Assembly: GCF_030247185.1 (NCBI RefSeq)
Contig: NC_080571.1
Location: 209,990,880 to 210,054,879 of the forward strand
Source of the DNA: Malaya genurostris
Lineage: Eukaryota; Arthropoda; Insecta; Diptera; Culicidae
Reading direction: 5' to 3'
Length of the DNA: 64,000 bases
Shown: piece after piece, positions 10,731 to 22,235 of the stretch
How the letters are laid out: each line of letters opens with the position of its first letter
Numbering within the stretch: the stretch's first letter is position 1
Notes under the pieces: generated by a model
Database searches by the model: none
What the model was told of the DNA's origin: nothing
What the model saw: only the letters and a program-made list of their open reading frames with translations
Made by a program: the position numbers and the translations under genes

Positions 10731-13700
10731 TTAAAAATTGAAAAGGTTATGCAAATATACACCCAAACAATTTTTTTGGTTTACATTCAATATTAAAAAA
10801 AAGTTTTTTGAAGAAACCCTTAGAAATGTTAATGAAAATATGAGTTATGAGTTATTGAAAAAGTTTGTTTTTTCTTCTTCCGTTTCGGTTCTGTCAGTGC
10901 CACTGCACAACTCAATCTGTTTCCGGATCATTTGAAATAAACGTTAGAAGTATTATAATCCGAATCAAAGTTAGCCAGTGACCTTCTAGATAAATTATGA
11001 ACAAAACACGTCCAGTGAGAACTAACAGACAAATTGTCGATTCCATGAAAAAGGAATCCTTGAAATAAGAACCGAAACGTCGGAAGATGAAAAAATAAAA
11101 GAAATTCTAGATATCAGTAAAATAAAATTCTGATTTTTCTCGATGGGTGATTCCGGGACTGCGGCTTTACATAAAAAGCAATGTCAGGGTACTACATTCC
11201 CACGTAAACTAAGAATGTAACAAAGATAAAATATTTAGTATAGAATCACTTAAAATATAGATAATACAGAAATGTAACCAGTTAAGAGAATAAATATGAA
11301 TTTAAATGAATGACACTAAGAACCCTTCCAAGACTGAAACCCGAACCGCGATAGTCTAAATAGCCAAGACTAGTGGCTTTACAAACAAACATTAATAACG
11401 AAGATAGGCGATAGGCTGAAAGGTTGAAAGAACAACTTTCTTCGAATTCGAATTAATTAATTTTAATGTTTGGCGGGTAAGAGACCCAAATCAATATGAA
11501 AGACTATATCGTATTTGACTGGACCAGAAGCCGTAAATTACCACGATTTTGTTCACCGATTTCTCTGTGCCTAAAACAGAATCTTTTGATTGAATCAACA
11601 ATACCTACACGAGATATAAATGCTTAGAAAATTCGATTAGACAGAAGTTCCTTTTTTCTGTAGATCGCTTTAAATCGGTGTTGCAGTGACCTTGCGGTAC
11701 GCTGCACCTTCGGCACCTGACTGCTAGAAGGAGGACAATTCGCCATTTTTTTCGCCTCCCCTAATGCATATTCATACCGAACCGAACCGAGCTGCATCGT
11801 GCGTCCCGGAGTTTGTCACAGCGTGTAGTTAACCGCCTAACATTTTCATTAAAGCAATCAATCGCCGACGCTCAGATGCCGCCGTCAACACAATACCTGA
11901 GGTGTTCCAGCACAGGTACGGTGCGGTGCTAGCATCCGTGAGCCAATCCGTGTCGCCCCGATTGATCGAATAGACCCAACAACACGTAACTTGTCCAAAT
12001 ACTAAACCAGCTCCAATCCCCATGTGAAGTTTGCTACTCGGCTAGACTTTCGGCCCGCGGGTCAACCACACACGTAGGCGCGATGAAATGAAACACTGTG
12101 TTATTAAAACACCCTTTTTTTCTGAAACGAGAACCTTTTCAATCTATTCTCAAGCTAAATTAGCTAGACAGAGACACCGGTCCGCTGGGTGGCAGTCCAT
12201 TGAATTACAGAAAGCAAAATAAAAAATAAAAAAACACCGAAGCGCAAACAACAATTTTATAAATGTTTTATTTGCTCGTGCAAACTTTCATCAATTATCG
12301 TTAAAATGTCGTAAAATGCAAGAGTCGTTCCGAGCAACTGGCCGCTTCTTGTTTGCCGGTGTCGCGAAGGGAAAAAAAGGTTGTTCTCGCACGTCGTCAC
12401 ACTGGGAAATGTATGAATTTATGGAACTTTGCACGGTGGATGACATTCCTGACAGCTTCTGTGCGGCTTGACGTGTGGGAGCACGTGGAAACCAGACATG
12501 GATCTTGGTTGGATGGCGTATCGGTTTAATTCATTCACTTGCACTGCCAGCTCGGGGTGTTGAACGGAAGACAAATTGTTCTAGCCGCAGTTAGCTGGAA
12601 AAAGTTGGCCAACCGAAGCTCTTGCCTCTTGCGGATGATTGATTACGGTGCGGGGGCACTTTTCCGTGGGAAAACGTGTCCTTCGCGGCTATATGGCAGT
12701 GAACTGTCAACTCGAATGTGATTTCTGATTTAATGTGTTGTTGTTTGATTGTTCAAGTTCTTTCTACTTTTTGAAATTTTTTGTTTGGGAGGGAACAAAA
12801 ACCCCACCTTTTTGAGGCCTTCCTTAGAATAATGGCTACAATTTCATGTAAACACGGAGCAAATTGAAAAATCGGCTATATCTAAGGGTTGATTCTCACG
12901 TCTTTGCTGTGAAGAAATACTTTGTAGATTTTTAGATCACGAACAGTGTTTCCAATCTTAGGCTCGATGTCAGTCAACTACAACTCCACCCCATATCCCC
13001 TCATTAAGATTATTCTAATCGCACCCCGATTAGATATCCAATGTCGCCGGATAAGCCAGGTCAAACAAGTTTTCCGAAGCCAGCCGCGATCCAATCCTGT
13101 TTGTTTTGCTGTCATTAGCAAAACTGACACATGTGAGCTGTGGGCGACTTGTGGATCTCGTTGACGTGTTGTCAACGCGTTGCTAATCGCGCACGCCTGT
13201 CTCGAGAGTCTCGAGAAGGATTGTAGCATTCGCAGTGTATGACTAGCCGAAGCTGAAGCCCGCCCAGCTGAACCGCCGGAGCAGAAGATAATCCAGTTAG
13301 ACCTGATACCTTGAGCGACGTCACCGTCTCACTTGTCTCATTAGGCATACCATTGGCTCATTACATTGGCGAATGTGGGATTTCGTTGCTGTTGCGATAA
13401 ACTTAATGAGCTATATATTAATGCTATGATTAATTGCGGGACTGTCCAACGCGCAACGTCCACAAGCCAGCAGCGGAAAGGTCCTAATGACAGTTTGCTG
13501 AATGCGAATTTCTTAGAATGATCGGGCCGGCCGGTGATTATATGTTGTCAATCGATTTGCTAAAACGAAAGATTGATGAAAACTGGTTCATAGTTCAACG
13601 TTACTTCGACAACTACCCCGTGATTCACTGTTCATAAAAGGACTTGCACTTAATTACACAAACTACGACAATCACAATCGCAATAAAAAAGTGTGTAGTC

Positions 13701-14150
13701 AAAGTAGCAAGTTCAAATGTCGTGTCGGCACCTTTACAATCGGTCATATCAAGTTTTATGGAAGCCATTCCATCACTTGGTATGCAAATTACACTGTTCG
13801 CAGTTCAAACATCGCAAACAAATTAGACATCAACCCAATCATTACCGTTTCGATTTGAAGTTTCCAATTGATACTAAAAGCACTTTGTAGCGGCTAATTA
13901 GCTTATGATGATTTACAAAAACGGGACAACAAAGTACTCGATTTTTCATAATTGGCGAGTTTAATGACAAGCAAAAACTCCACGCTAGCACAATAAGGTT
14001 TGTTCGGCACAAAAGCTGGACTGATAAAATTTCAAATGAAATAAGTTTACTATTAGTTCAAACGAAGATGCGGTTACTTAAGCCACCAGGGTCTGAGCAG
14101 ACTTCTCTACTACCGATTTGGCAGAGTTTGTCCAAGACTTTCGAAAATTT
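10731..14150. other. Intronic DNA, no gene recognised
   Basis: No coding sequence was found. 10731-11200 looks like old repeat DNA and contains the motif CCGAAACGTCGG at about 11072. 11680-12720 and 12940-13550 are less AT-rich and show no match to the other repeats in the window. They contain only short open frames without domains. Confidence 0.45.
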
Positions 14151-14159
14151 TCTTTCGTT

Positions 14160-14830
14160 GCAGCTTGTTGTTTATATCGAGAGAATTTCAATACCGCTCG
14201 ATAGGTCACAACTTCGCGCTGTTCGGTGGATACGCCTCTTTGGGCACAACATGAACTTCATACCATTCCAAAACGTCTTTGGCGTAGTGACAAGCTGCCA
14301 AAACAGGCCAGAATAACGAGGGAGCGTCATGACAGTGCAAGAATAGTAACAATCGCTTCTACACGTTATATTTTCTTCACCGTTCCAGTAGTGATGAAGG
14401 TTTGGCTTACTCCACCACTGCTGCGCACTGCCTGCCAAACCAAATATTTTTTTAGGAAACTTGGTAGTTTTCTTCGGCCTGAAATGCTCCTATACGCCAT
14501 TCTGTTGCATGGCAGTATAAGAAGACATTCCGGGAAGCGGCTTAAAGTCTCTCAGCACATATGTTTCATCGTCCATTATTATGCAGGAAAACTTCGTCAA
14601 ATACTCGCGATACAATTGGTGAGTCTGGTTTCTAACCGTTACATTCTGTTTATCGAATTGACAGTTTTGGATGTTGCAGGAAATTTGGTTGATTTTGATG
14701 TTTTCAGTATTACACATGAAGAAACTAAAAAGTTCTTTCTTGCCTGAACCTAACGGTATTCCCCTAGTTGTTCTTTGTCGCGCTATTACTATTTTGCCTG
14801 AGCCGTTCAATAGAATTTACAACCAATCGT
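14160..14830 (-). pseudogene. DD37E (ITmD37E-type) transposase fossil
   Basis: Minus-strand fragments match the transposase at 50-52 kb. The block around the first catalytic aspartate (IIMDDETY) lies within 14490-14810. The following segment at 14172-14438 contains an FWQL stretch where the second aspartate should be, and an RRIHRTARSCDLSSGIE stretch near the catalytic glutamate. Many stops and frame changes are present, and the second catalytic aspartate seems lost. The enzyme would cut and join transposon ends at TA sites. This is an older copy than those at 50-52 kb. Confidence 0.7.
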
Positions 14831-14954
14831 AATGCGGCAAGCTACAGAGCAATTACTAGCTTATCCGCTCCTTCAAAAAAATTTGAAATTGTCATAAGTG
14901 GTGTACTAAATGCTATATATCGAAAGATCAGCATGAATTGAATATATACTAAAA

Positions 14955-15505
14955 TGTCGAATGACAGAAGGTCACATGACAAAAAAGTCTATGAACAAAA
15001 GGTCGAAACACCAAAAGGTCGAAAGAACAAAAGGCCGAATGCGTCAAATGGTCGAATACGACCAAAAGTCCAAATAACAAAACGTCGAATATAACGAAAG
15101 GTCGAATAATAATAAAGTCGTATACACCAGGCCCGTGCGCAGGAATCATCCATGCGGGGGGTTTCAAGGGGAGAAGGGGGTGTCCAAAAATGTAAAACGA
15201 ATTCTGACAGGATCGTTCGCGGGGGGGGGGGGGGGGTTTCAAATTATGTCAGTTTATAAATTGATAAAAAATTGATAAAAAAATATGAATTGTTAAGTTA
15301 TTTGCACTTTAATATAATAAGTACTCCATTGTTCATAAAAATTAATTTTAAAAAAATTCTTCATGGGGGGGGGGGATTAAAACCCCCCAAACCCCCCCCC
15401 CCCCCCCACCTGCGCACGGGCCTGGTATACACCATAAGGTCGAAAAGAACAAAAAGTCTAATATAACGGAAGATAGAATACAACAATAAGTCGAAATCTC
15501 ATTTA
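14955..15505. repeat. Minisatellite with AAAGGTCGAA-type unit, split by a MITE
   Basis: Imperfect tandem units of about 15-18 bp, built on AAAAGGTCGAA followed by a variable A/C/T stretch, run from about 14955 to 15120 and again from about 15430 to 15505. The gap is the hAT MITE at 15128-15424, which inserted inside the array. Confidence 0.8.
15128..15424. mobile_element. hAT-type MITE, 297 bp, 8-bp TSD, long G/C runs
   Basis: The terminal inverted repeats CAGGCCCGTGCGCAGG and CCTGCGCACGGGCCTG match over 16 bp. Exact 8-bp repeats GTATACAC flank the element at 15120-15127 and 15425-15432. Subterminal regions contain long G runs (around 15221-15236 and 15365-15375) and a long C run (about 15391-15407). 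It has no ORF. Ends and duplication length indicate hAT, and it is related in style to the element at 4973-5207. Confidence 0.9.
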
Positions 15506-15989
15506 ATCTTTGTGAAATGCTTTGGAAAGAACCGAAGGTTACCGTTTCTCCAACTTTCAACACAGTTGACAATTATTTCCACGAGCAAAATTCCGAACAA
15601 ATCGTTTGGCGAACGGCGCACAAAGTAAATCTGCCACATGCCTGTGTGCACTTCCCCACAGCGCTAACGTTCCGCACCCATGAAGTTGGACGTCGTATGG
15701 ATTAGTGACGACACCCATTCTGATTGAAAATCGATTTTATTAAACCAAATTAGTGTATATCAGGAAAGCCAATTAACTCTTTGCTTGATTCGATGCAGAG
15801 ACACTGAAAATGGTTTGGAACTAAATGATTTGACCATAACTGCGGATTATAACACTATCATTTCTGGCCCTCAAAACTGTCGATTTGTATATGTATTCTC
15901 TCCGTTGTGTTCATACTTTGATGAATTTTCCACCTTTGTTTGAAGCGAAAGCCGCCCTGCGAACGGAGCGAACAATGAACATAATAGAT

Positions 15990-16640
15990 CAAAAGTTCAA
16001 AACAGCGGTTCTACCGGCTACCCAAAACACCAACGTATAGAATTTTAAGGTTGACTACTTAATTTCGGATTGTCATTCTTCATTTTTCGGGCCAATTATA
16101 TGTATTTTTTCTGTTACTCGCACGCAAACGACCAACAGTTGAATGATGTAATCGAGCAATTCATTTCAGGCTTTCCGAAGGTGCTATATTTTACGATATT
16201 GAAATGCCGTTTGCTGGCTTTATTTCCATTCGTTTGGTTCGAATTTCGCCCATCGAAATTGTGAAGCGCACAAGTTGCACTAAACCGATGATTTTTACCT
16301 TCGATTTACAAGGAAAGTATTATTGATAGTTAATATTTGGTGAAGAGCTTTCTTTTCACATGTTTTCGTTGGTAGCTTTTTCACAAATGGGCAACAAAAC
16401 AGCAAAATATAGAATTTTGAAGACGATTATTTCATTTCGGATTTGCATACTTCGCTGAAAGAAATTATCAAAATGCTTCACGGGTTTCAATTATGGCATT
16501 TGAAGAGCCACGAGTCGTTGTCCACTTTACGTTTTCTTTTTCTACAATGCAAACGACCAGCAGCTGGATGACGCAATCGCTCTTGTTTCAAGCGAAACTC
16601 ACACTGCGAAGCAGACATGCTTACAGAAGAACTAGTTGTT
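15990..16640. repeat. Two diverged copies of an unclassified repeat
   Basis: Two successive segments (about 15990-16180 and 16380-16620) share an order of motifs: ATAGAATTTT, then a GATTATTTCATTTCGGATT-like block, then CAGCTGGATGACGCAATC-like sequence. The same blocks recur near 39980-40290. The family has no coding signal that I recognise. Confidence 0.55.
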
Positions 16641-17097
16641 GTGTTTCTGCATTTAGGCTTGAGGAATGGAGCTTCATATTCGCCACTGACTGAAGCACCA
16701 GATGAATAATGCCGGGTGTAGTTCCATTGTCTTTACGTAGATGGAGGCCTGCGGACTCGATGTGTCTCCGTTCATGGATTTTCATAAACTGAAGCTAGTA
16801 AACGTGCAAAAAGTTATAAAGAAATCAAATCTGGACTAATTTCGTTACACTTTCGTGTTGTGAAATTTTGAAAATGCACCCAGGTGAGGCATAGTAAAGA
16901 AAGACCTTTTTAATTCGTAAATAGTGTTGAGCAATATTTAGGTTTTGTTTCCTTTTTCGCAACATCGCTTTTGAAGGACGGTTTTAACACTGTCTCAGAG
17001 TTTTTATGTTATTTGAATCGTCACTTCGAATGACGGTATGAACTTTTTAACATTCGTCACCTTACAATACTGGAACCGGAGGTCGGATCCGGAAGAA

Positions 17098-17240
17098 ATT
17101 CAAAGGGTATAGCAGGATAAGCATGTGAAATCTGCCCCCAAAGGGAATTCATATTGTTATACCACATTCGAAAGGTCATGGACTGGAAACCTTTTTCTCA
17201 AAGTTTCAACCTTTTAACTGCCATACTGGACGTATTAAAG
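17098..17240. repeat. Outer inverted repeat arm, partner at 21940-22235
   Basis: This segment (AGCAGGATAAGCATGTGAAA, then CCACATTCGAAAGGTCATGG) is repeated in reverse complement at 21940-22235, on the far side of the foldback at 18-21.9 kb. The partner carries an extra 162-bp insertion, so this arm preserves the empty target site at 17146-17158. Confidence 0.75.
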
Positions 17241-17880
17241 TGGTATGTTTTCATATTTTTTAAAAATGTGGATGATCACAATATTCGATTTTTTTCTAAA
17301 AAATAAATAACAGTTGACCATGCGTCCCCATCAAACAAATTTCAAACATAAAACTCCAACTTTATCTCTATCACACATTTTTCCAGACAACTTTAGACAT
17401 CCCTCGATAATATATCTTTATGATAACTTTTGACACTGTAATGAAATTTTCATTCTGTATTTCATTATTCTTTCATTACATCCATCAGCATCACGCGAAA
17501 AATTGACACCCGCTCCAGTTCTTGACTGCCGTAACTGAATTTCATATGTGAGATACTCGCGACGTTCATATATTACTACCATTCTTAAATGAACCACATA
17601 CCAGTGAATTCTTGCTTTGTAGCTTTCTAGGTTGTACCCGAAGTATGATCGTGTATGTATTATGCAAAGGTTGAAACTCATTTCCTCCTTTTCGTTACTT
17701 CGATTTGTAAACCCTGCGATTGAGTTGCATAAACTACTAGAACAAAGCACCATGCGTTTCCTTCTAACAGAACTTAATGGGGGCGCATGGTCTTTATTTT
17801 TTAGAAAATGTCAAATATTGTGGTCGTACACATTTTTTAAAGATATGAAAACATACCACTTAAATATGTCCGAAATTTTT
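17225..17880. repeat. Foldback repeat, arms ~100 bp
   Basis: The left arm at about 17230-17330 (AAAGTGGTATGTTTTCATAT through CATGCG) pairs with the right arm at about 17765-17870 (CGCATGGTC through ATGAAAACATACCACTT). The spacer is about 440 bp. No coding signal is present; this is probably an old MITE. Confidence 0.6.
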
Positions 17881-18475
17881 TTATTTATCGCTAAAAAATC
17901 CGGGGTGTTGCAAAAATTGGAAGAGCGAAAAAATATGTTTCAAAAGTATTTTTTAGTGGAAGAAATACATCTTCAAAACTTTTGAAAAAAGTTGTAAACC
18001 TTCCCCAACCAATGCACAGTGGTTCAAAAGCGCAATTTCACGCTCTTAATTGATAACTCATAGGATCGTGGTTTTGAGGTACAGTATCTTCAGCAAAGTT
18101 GCTCAGAATGATAGACGCCATCTTTTGGCAAATTTTATTCATGTGATTAATCCCCCTAAAAGTGAGATAAACATTTTATTTTAGCTCAGGGCCAACATAT
18201 GGGCTACGTTACTTCGACAAAGTTATGCGGAAAGTTATTTCAAACAAGTTTGCTGAAGGTACTATTCCCGTAACTTGAGTGTAATTCAAGATATAATGTA
18301 TTTTCTGAAAAGGGTGTCCAAAAGCCAGTTTTTGTGAGAAAACATATATATTTTCAATTTATATGAGTTTTTCATGTTATACAAAGTTTTTCATCTTCAA
18401 AAACTACACAACTTTCTCGAACATACTATGCTGCTATCATTTCAGTTTAATGAAATATATTAATTTTTCATGTTT

Positions 18476-20282
18476 TACCTTTTTTTATATATATAAAGGG
18501 CCGAATGTCATATACCAATCGATTCAGCTCGACGAACTGAGCAAATGTCTGTGTGTGTGTGTGTGTGTGTGTATGTGTGTGTGTCTGTATGTGTGTTGTC
18601 AACTAAGAGGTCGAGATCTCAGAGATGGCTGGACCGATTTTGATCAAACTAGTCGCAAATGAAAGGTCTCCCCGTCACCCAAAACGCTATTGAATGGTTT
18701 TGAGATGGGATGTTTACTGTTTGAGTTATACGGAGTTTTATGTCAAAATTTTCAGTTTTTTGACAGTATCTGTCACAATTGACCTTGAAAACAGAATATG
18801 TTTTTAGACTTAGTTTCCGCACGGTAATAGCTATCCAACAAGCCATAGTTTGTTAAAATCCGTCCATTTTTAACGGAGATATCAATATTTTTGTGTAAAC
18901 GACTTTTCCCCTTATTCCAGCAGTAGAAGTTTTGAGCACTGTATGACAAAGAAATGCTTGGGAGCAACGGAAAACACGATTTTTATACTGTGACATACAA
19001 TTGTTTCTAAGTGCCCAAAAGACTGTGTACAGCATCCTTTTTCTTGACAATTTGCCTTGGACCGATTTTAGCACGGTTCGTTTTTGGCAACATAATCGTT
19101 CGAATATGGTATTTATAAACCAGATGATATCAGCATTTTCGAGTTGAAAGTAATTCCATAATTATATTGATTTAAACTACTTACAGCAATTAAAGCTGGA
19201 AGAACATAACTTCCATGTACCATACGACTCAGTTTGTCGAGATCAGCAAATAATTTCACTCAATTTTTTCGGAGATGGCTAAACCGTTTTCTTCAAACTC
19301 AGATTCATATGAAAACTAGTATACTTCCTAATTTGGATCCGACTTCTGATTTCGGAACCACAGGATGACATGTGAAACGAAATTAAAATAATGCAATTCA
19401 TTTTTTTCGTAGATGGCTGAACCGATCTAAGATTCAAATGAAATCTAAGAATCATCTATGATTCAAATGAGAGGTCTTGAAATCCTATAAAAATTAGTCA
19501 GATCCGATTTCTGGTTTAGGAGATACAGGGTGATTAGTATACAAATGTCCATTTCACATAAATTAATCAGGTTTATCGGGTTTGCAAATTTGGATAGTCG
19601 ATTACCAAATAAATTTATTTCAGTTTAAGCGGTATTCTTTTTTGGATTCGGAATGTACCCCCAAATTTTAATTCGCACTACAATTTCTCAAAGATGTCTA
19701 CACACTCCTCAGGTGAATTTATCTGATTTCGGCTACACCGATCTTAGAACTCCGGATCCAGTTTCGAATCGTTTCTCAAAGTTTAATCATTTTTTCAAAA
19801 AGGCCAAATCGAACTTCAAAAACAAAAATTCAAATTAAAGGACTTAAGGTCCCATACAAAATTGGTGAATTTTATCCGATTCTGGAATTACAGATGATGA
19901 GTTTTTAAAATTCATACCGATATATAAAATGTAAATTGTTTGGCGTATTAATTTATGGCCATTCGAATCATTTTGGGTTATGCTAGTTCCTGAATACTAG
20001 CTCTGGAAGTACCATAAATAATGACGAAAAACTCCAAAGTGGAACTTACTTCGACATCTCATGGAATGTTCAATCGAATGTCACACGTTGAGATTGAAAT
20101 TCGATACGATTTGCAGATTCAAATTACAGGGTAATGAGTGATTAAAATCTCAATTTGCCGTTTGAAACGACGATAATTAAAATAATGTCATGAGAACTAA
20201 AACACCTAAGAATATCCATGCAAAAACACATGCGGATTGATAAAAAAAGGTATCATCTCACTGCTAGGTGGATTAATCACGT
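18476..20282 (+). mobile_element. Dispersed 1.8-kb repeat, copy 1, inserted in foldback arm
   Basis: This block interrupts the left arm of the foldback; joining 18475 to 20283 restores the sequence seen in the intact right arm. It starts with CCTTTTTTTATATATATAA, then a block with ATACCAATCGATTCAGCTCG, a TG tract (18549-18596), modules with GAGATGGCTGGACCG and GGACCGATTTTAGCACGG, and ends CTAGGTGGATTAATCACG. The same order appears in reverse at 42290-44335, and scrambled parts occur at 58.5-61.5 kb. It has no recognisable protein. The superfamily is unknown. Confidence 0.75.
18549..18596 (+). repeat. TG microsatellite
   Basis: A TGTG tract with a few interruptions (TA, TC), inside the 1.8-kb repeat. 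The same position in the second copy (44041-44202) is a much longer pure tract. Confidence 0.95.
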
Positions 20283-22011
20283 TTTTTTAAATAAAATTCT
20301 AATTTGTCTATTATCAAAAGGCGCAGGAAAGTGCAGATGAGACTACTTACATATTAAACTACTTCAAAAGAGCTTTCAAACCGTGGTTGAATTACTCGTT
20401 TGCGATCGTCTGCAGGCGAGATATGTTCTTTTCAAATATCCTTGTCCTTGACATTTTCAATGATAAGGTTCATTGTATTTCAGATCAGATTTCAGTATAT
20501 ATTCGTTACCATGGAAACTCTTACAATAAAAGATTTTTATGGACATCGCAGTCTACAAACAGAAAAGTTTAGTAATAATTACAGACGGTTTTTTGAAAGT
20601 AACTGTCCGACGATAACTGAGATAAGAAGCCACGACTTTGAAAAAAGGCAATCATCATGTCGAATTACGTTATGTCATTTTTTGGTAAGTTTTTTCTATA
20701 GAAAAGCTCTGTGGATAAATATCTTCTACTCATCATTTAAAGTGGAGATCGATAAACGCTTGCTATATTGTACTATTCATAATGATTAAGAGGTTTCTTT
20801 TATACAGATGTCGGGAGTATTATACACGCGAGCAATCCAGATCACTTACGAATCGGGATCCCATGAATTCTTAATTAGTTTCATTGGATACTTTGGTTAC
20901 AAATATTCGTGAATGGCCAAAACAGTCCAAGAAGAATCTGTCGAACGATGCTAAGAGTCTTTTAGTTGGTTAAGAACATTGCCAGCTATCATAAAATCAA
21001 TACAAATAACTAAAACATGAGTTTTGATCATACTTTTCTCTACCAGAAGATGACATAACTTAATTCGATTTGATGATGACTTTTTTAAAAGTCGTGACAA
21101 AACAGTTACTAAACTATTCAATTTATAGACTTCAATGTGCACAAAAAAATAATATTTTGTGGCAAATACCATAGTAATGAATATATACTGAAATCTGATC
21201 TGAAATACAATGAACCTTATCATTGAAAATGTCAAGGACAAGGATATTTGAAAAGAACATATCTCGCCTGCAGACGATCGCAGACGAGTAATTCAACCAC
21301 GGTTTGAAAGCTCTTTTGAAGTAGTTTAATATGTAAGTAGTCTCATCTGCACTTTCCTGCGCCTTTTGATAATAGACAAATTAGAATTTTATTTAAAAAA
21401 ACATGAAAAATTACTATATTTCATTAAACTGAAATGATAGCAGCATAGTATGTTCGAGAAAGTTGTGTAGTTTTTAAAGATGAAAAACTTTGTATAACAT
21501 GAAAAACTCATATAAATTGAAAATATATATGTTTTCTTACAAAAACTGGTTTTTGGACACCCTTTTCAGAAAATACATTATATCTTGAATTACACTCAAG
21601 TTACGGGAATAGTACCTTCAGCAAACTTGTTTGAAATAACTTTCTACACAACTTTGTCGAAGTAACTTAGCCCATATGTTGGCCCTGAGCTAAAATAAAA
21701 TGTTTATCTCACTTTTAGGGGGATTAATCACATGAATAAAATTTGCCAAAAGATGGCGTCTATCATTCTGAGCAACTTTGCTGAAGATACTGTACCTCAA
21801 AAACCACGATCCTATAAGTTATCAATTAGGCGCTTAATTGGCCCTTTTGAACCACTGTGCAATGCTTTAAACGCGGTCTCTTCAAAAATCAAATTAAATA
21901 AAAATCAATAGAACCACCCTGGCTCCGTCAATGTGGCAGTTAAAGGGTTGACACTTTAAGAAACTTGTTTCCAGTCTATGACCTTTCGAATGTGGTAAAA
22001 CAATAAGAATT

Positions 22012-22173
22012 ATTATTATAGACATTGCATTTCGATGCAAAGAAAACAAGTGTTCTGTAAGTAGCAGAAACTTTACGTCTGCTTAGCGGTTCAAATTGAA
22101 CTGCCGAGTTTTGCATAAAGCAGTTCAATTTGAACTGCTATGCACTGATGAGTCAAAGACGAAACGTAAACAT
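22012..22173 (+). mobile_element. 162-bp insertion carrying a hammerhead ribozyme
   Basis: The insertion is absent from the homologous arm at 17146-17158, which preserves the empty site AACAATATGAATT. Here that site is duplicated: AACAATAAGAATT at 21999-22011 and AACAATATAAATT at 22174-22186. The inserted DNA is 162 bp. It contains a small hairpin TTGCAT-TTCG-ATGCAA (22025-22040) followed by the ribozyme (22072-22170), and no ORF. A 13-bp duplication suggests LINE-type target-primed insertion, which makes this a short non-coding retroelement, comparable in idea to ribozyme-bearing SINEs or retrozymes. That mechanism is inference. Confidence 0.7.
22072..22170 (+). ncRNA. Complete hammerhead ribozyme, type III layout
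   Basis: All core parts are present in order. Stem III is TTTACG (22072-22077) with CGTAAA (22165-22170), extended by the U-A pair of the GUC cleavage triplet; predicted cleavage is after C22079. Stem I is 22080-22104 with 22120-22144, pairing at 24 of 25 positions including one G-U, with a single U-U mismatch and a 15-nt loop. Then come CTGATGA (22145-22151), stem II GTC-AAA-GAC (22152-22160) and GAAA (22161-22164). No conserved core base deviates. Hammerheads are self-cleaving RNAs found in viroid-like RNAs and in some retroelements; open stem III makes this type III. Activity is predicted, not shown. Confidence 0.85.
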
Positions 22174-22235
22174 AACAATATAAATTCCCTTTGGGGACAG
22201 ATTTCACATGCTTATCCTGCTATAGCCTTTAATTA

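Larger units (their letters stand above)
18015..21859. mobile_element. Foldback element with CACAGTG ends (Transib-like), 5-bp TSD
   Basis: The element begins CACAGTGGTTC and ends GAACCACTGTG and is flanked by exact 5-bp repeats CAATG (18010-18014 and 21860-21864). Its arms are about 690 bp. The right arm is continuous (21171-21859). The left arm is cut in two (18015-18475 and 20283-20513) by a younger 1.8-kb repeat. The spacer between arms is about 20514-21170. It has no transposase. A CAC(A/T)(A/G)TG terminus with a 5-bp C...G target duplication is the signature of Transib transposons. The end heptamer also equals the V(D)J recombination signal heptamer. Assignment to Transib is inference from ends only. 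Confidence 0.75.
21940..22235. repeat. Outer inverted repeat arm, partner at 17098-17240
   Basis: Reverse complement of the arm at 17098-17240, interrupted at 22012-22173 by the hammerhead-bearing insertion. Confidence 0.7.
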
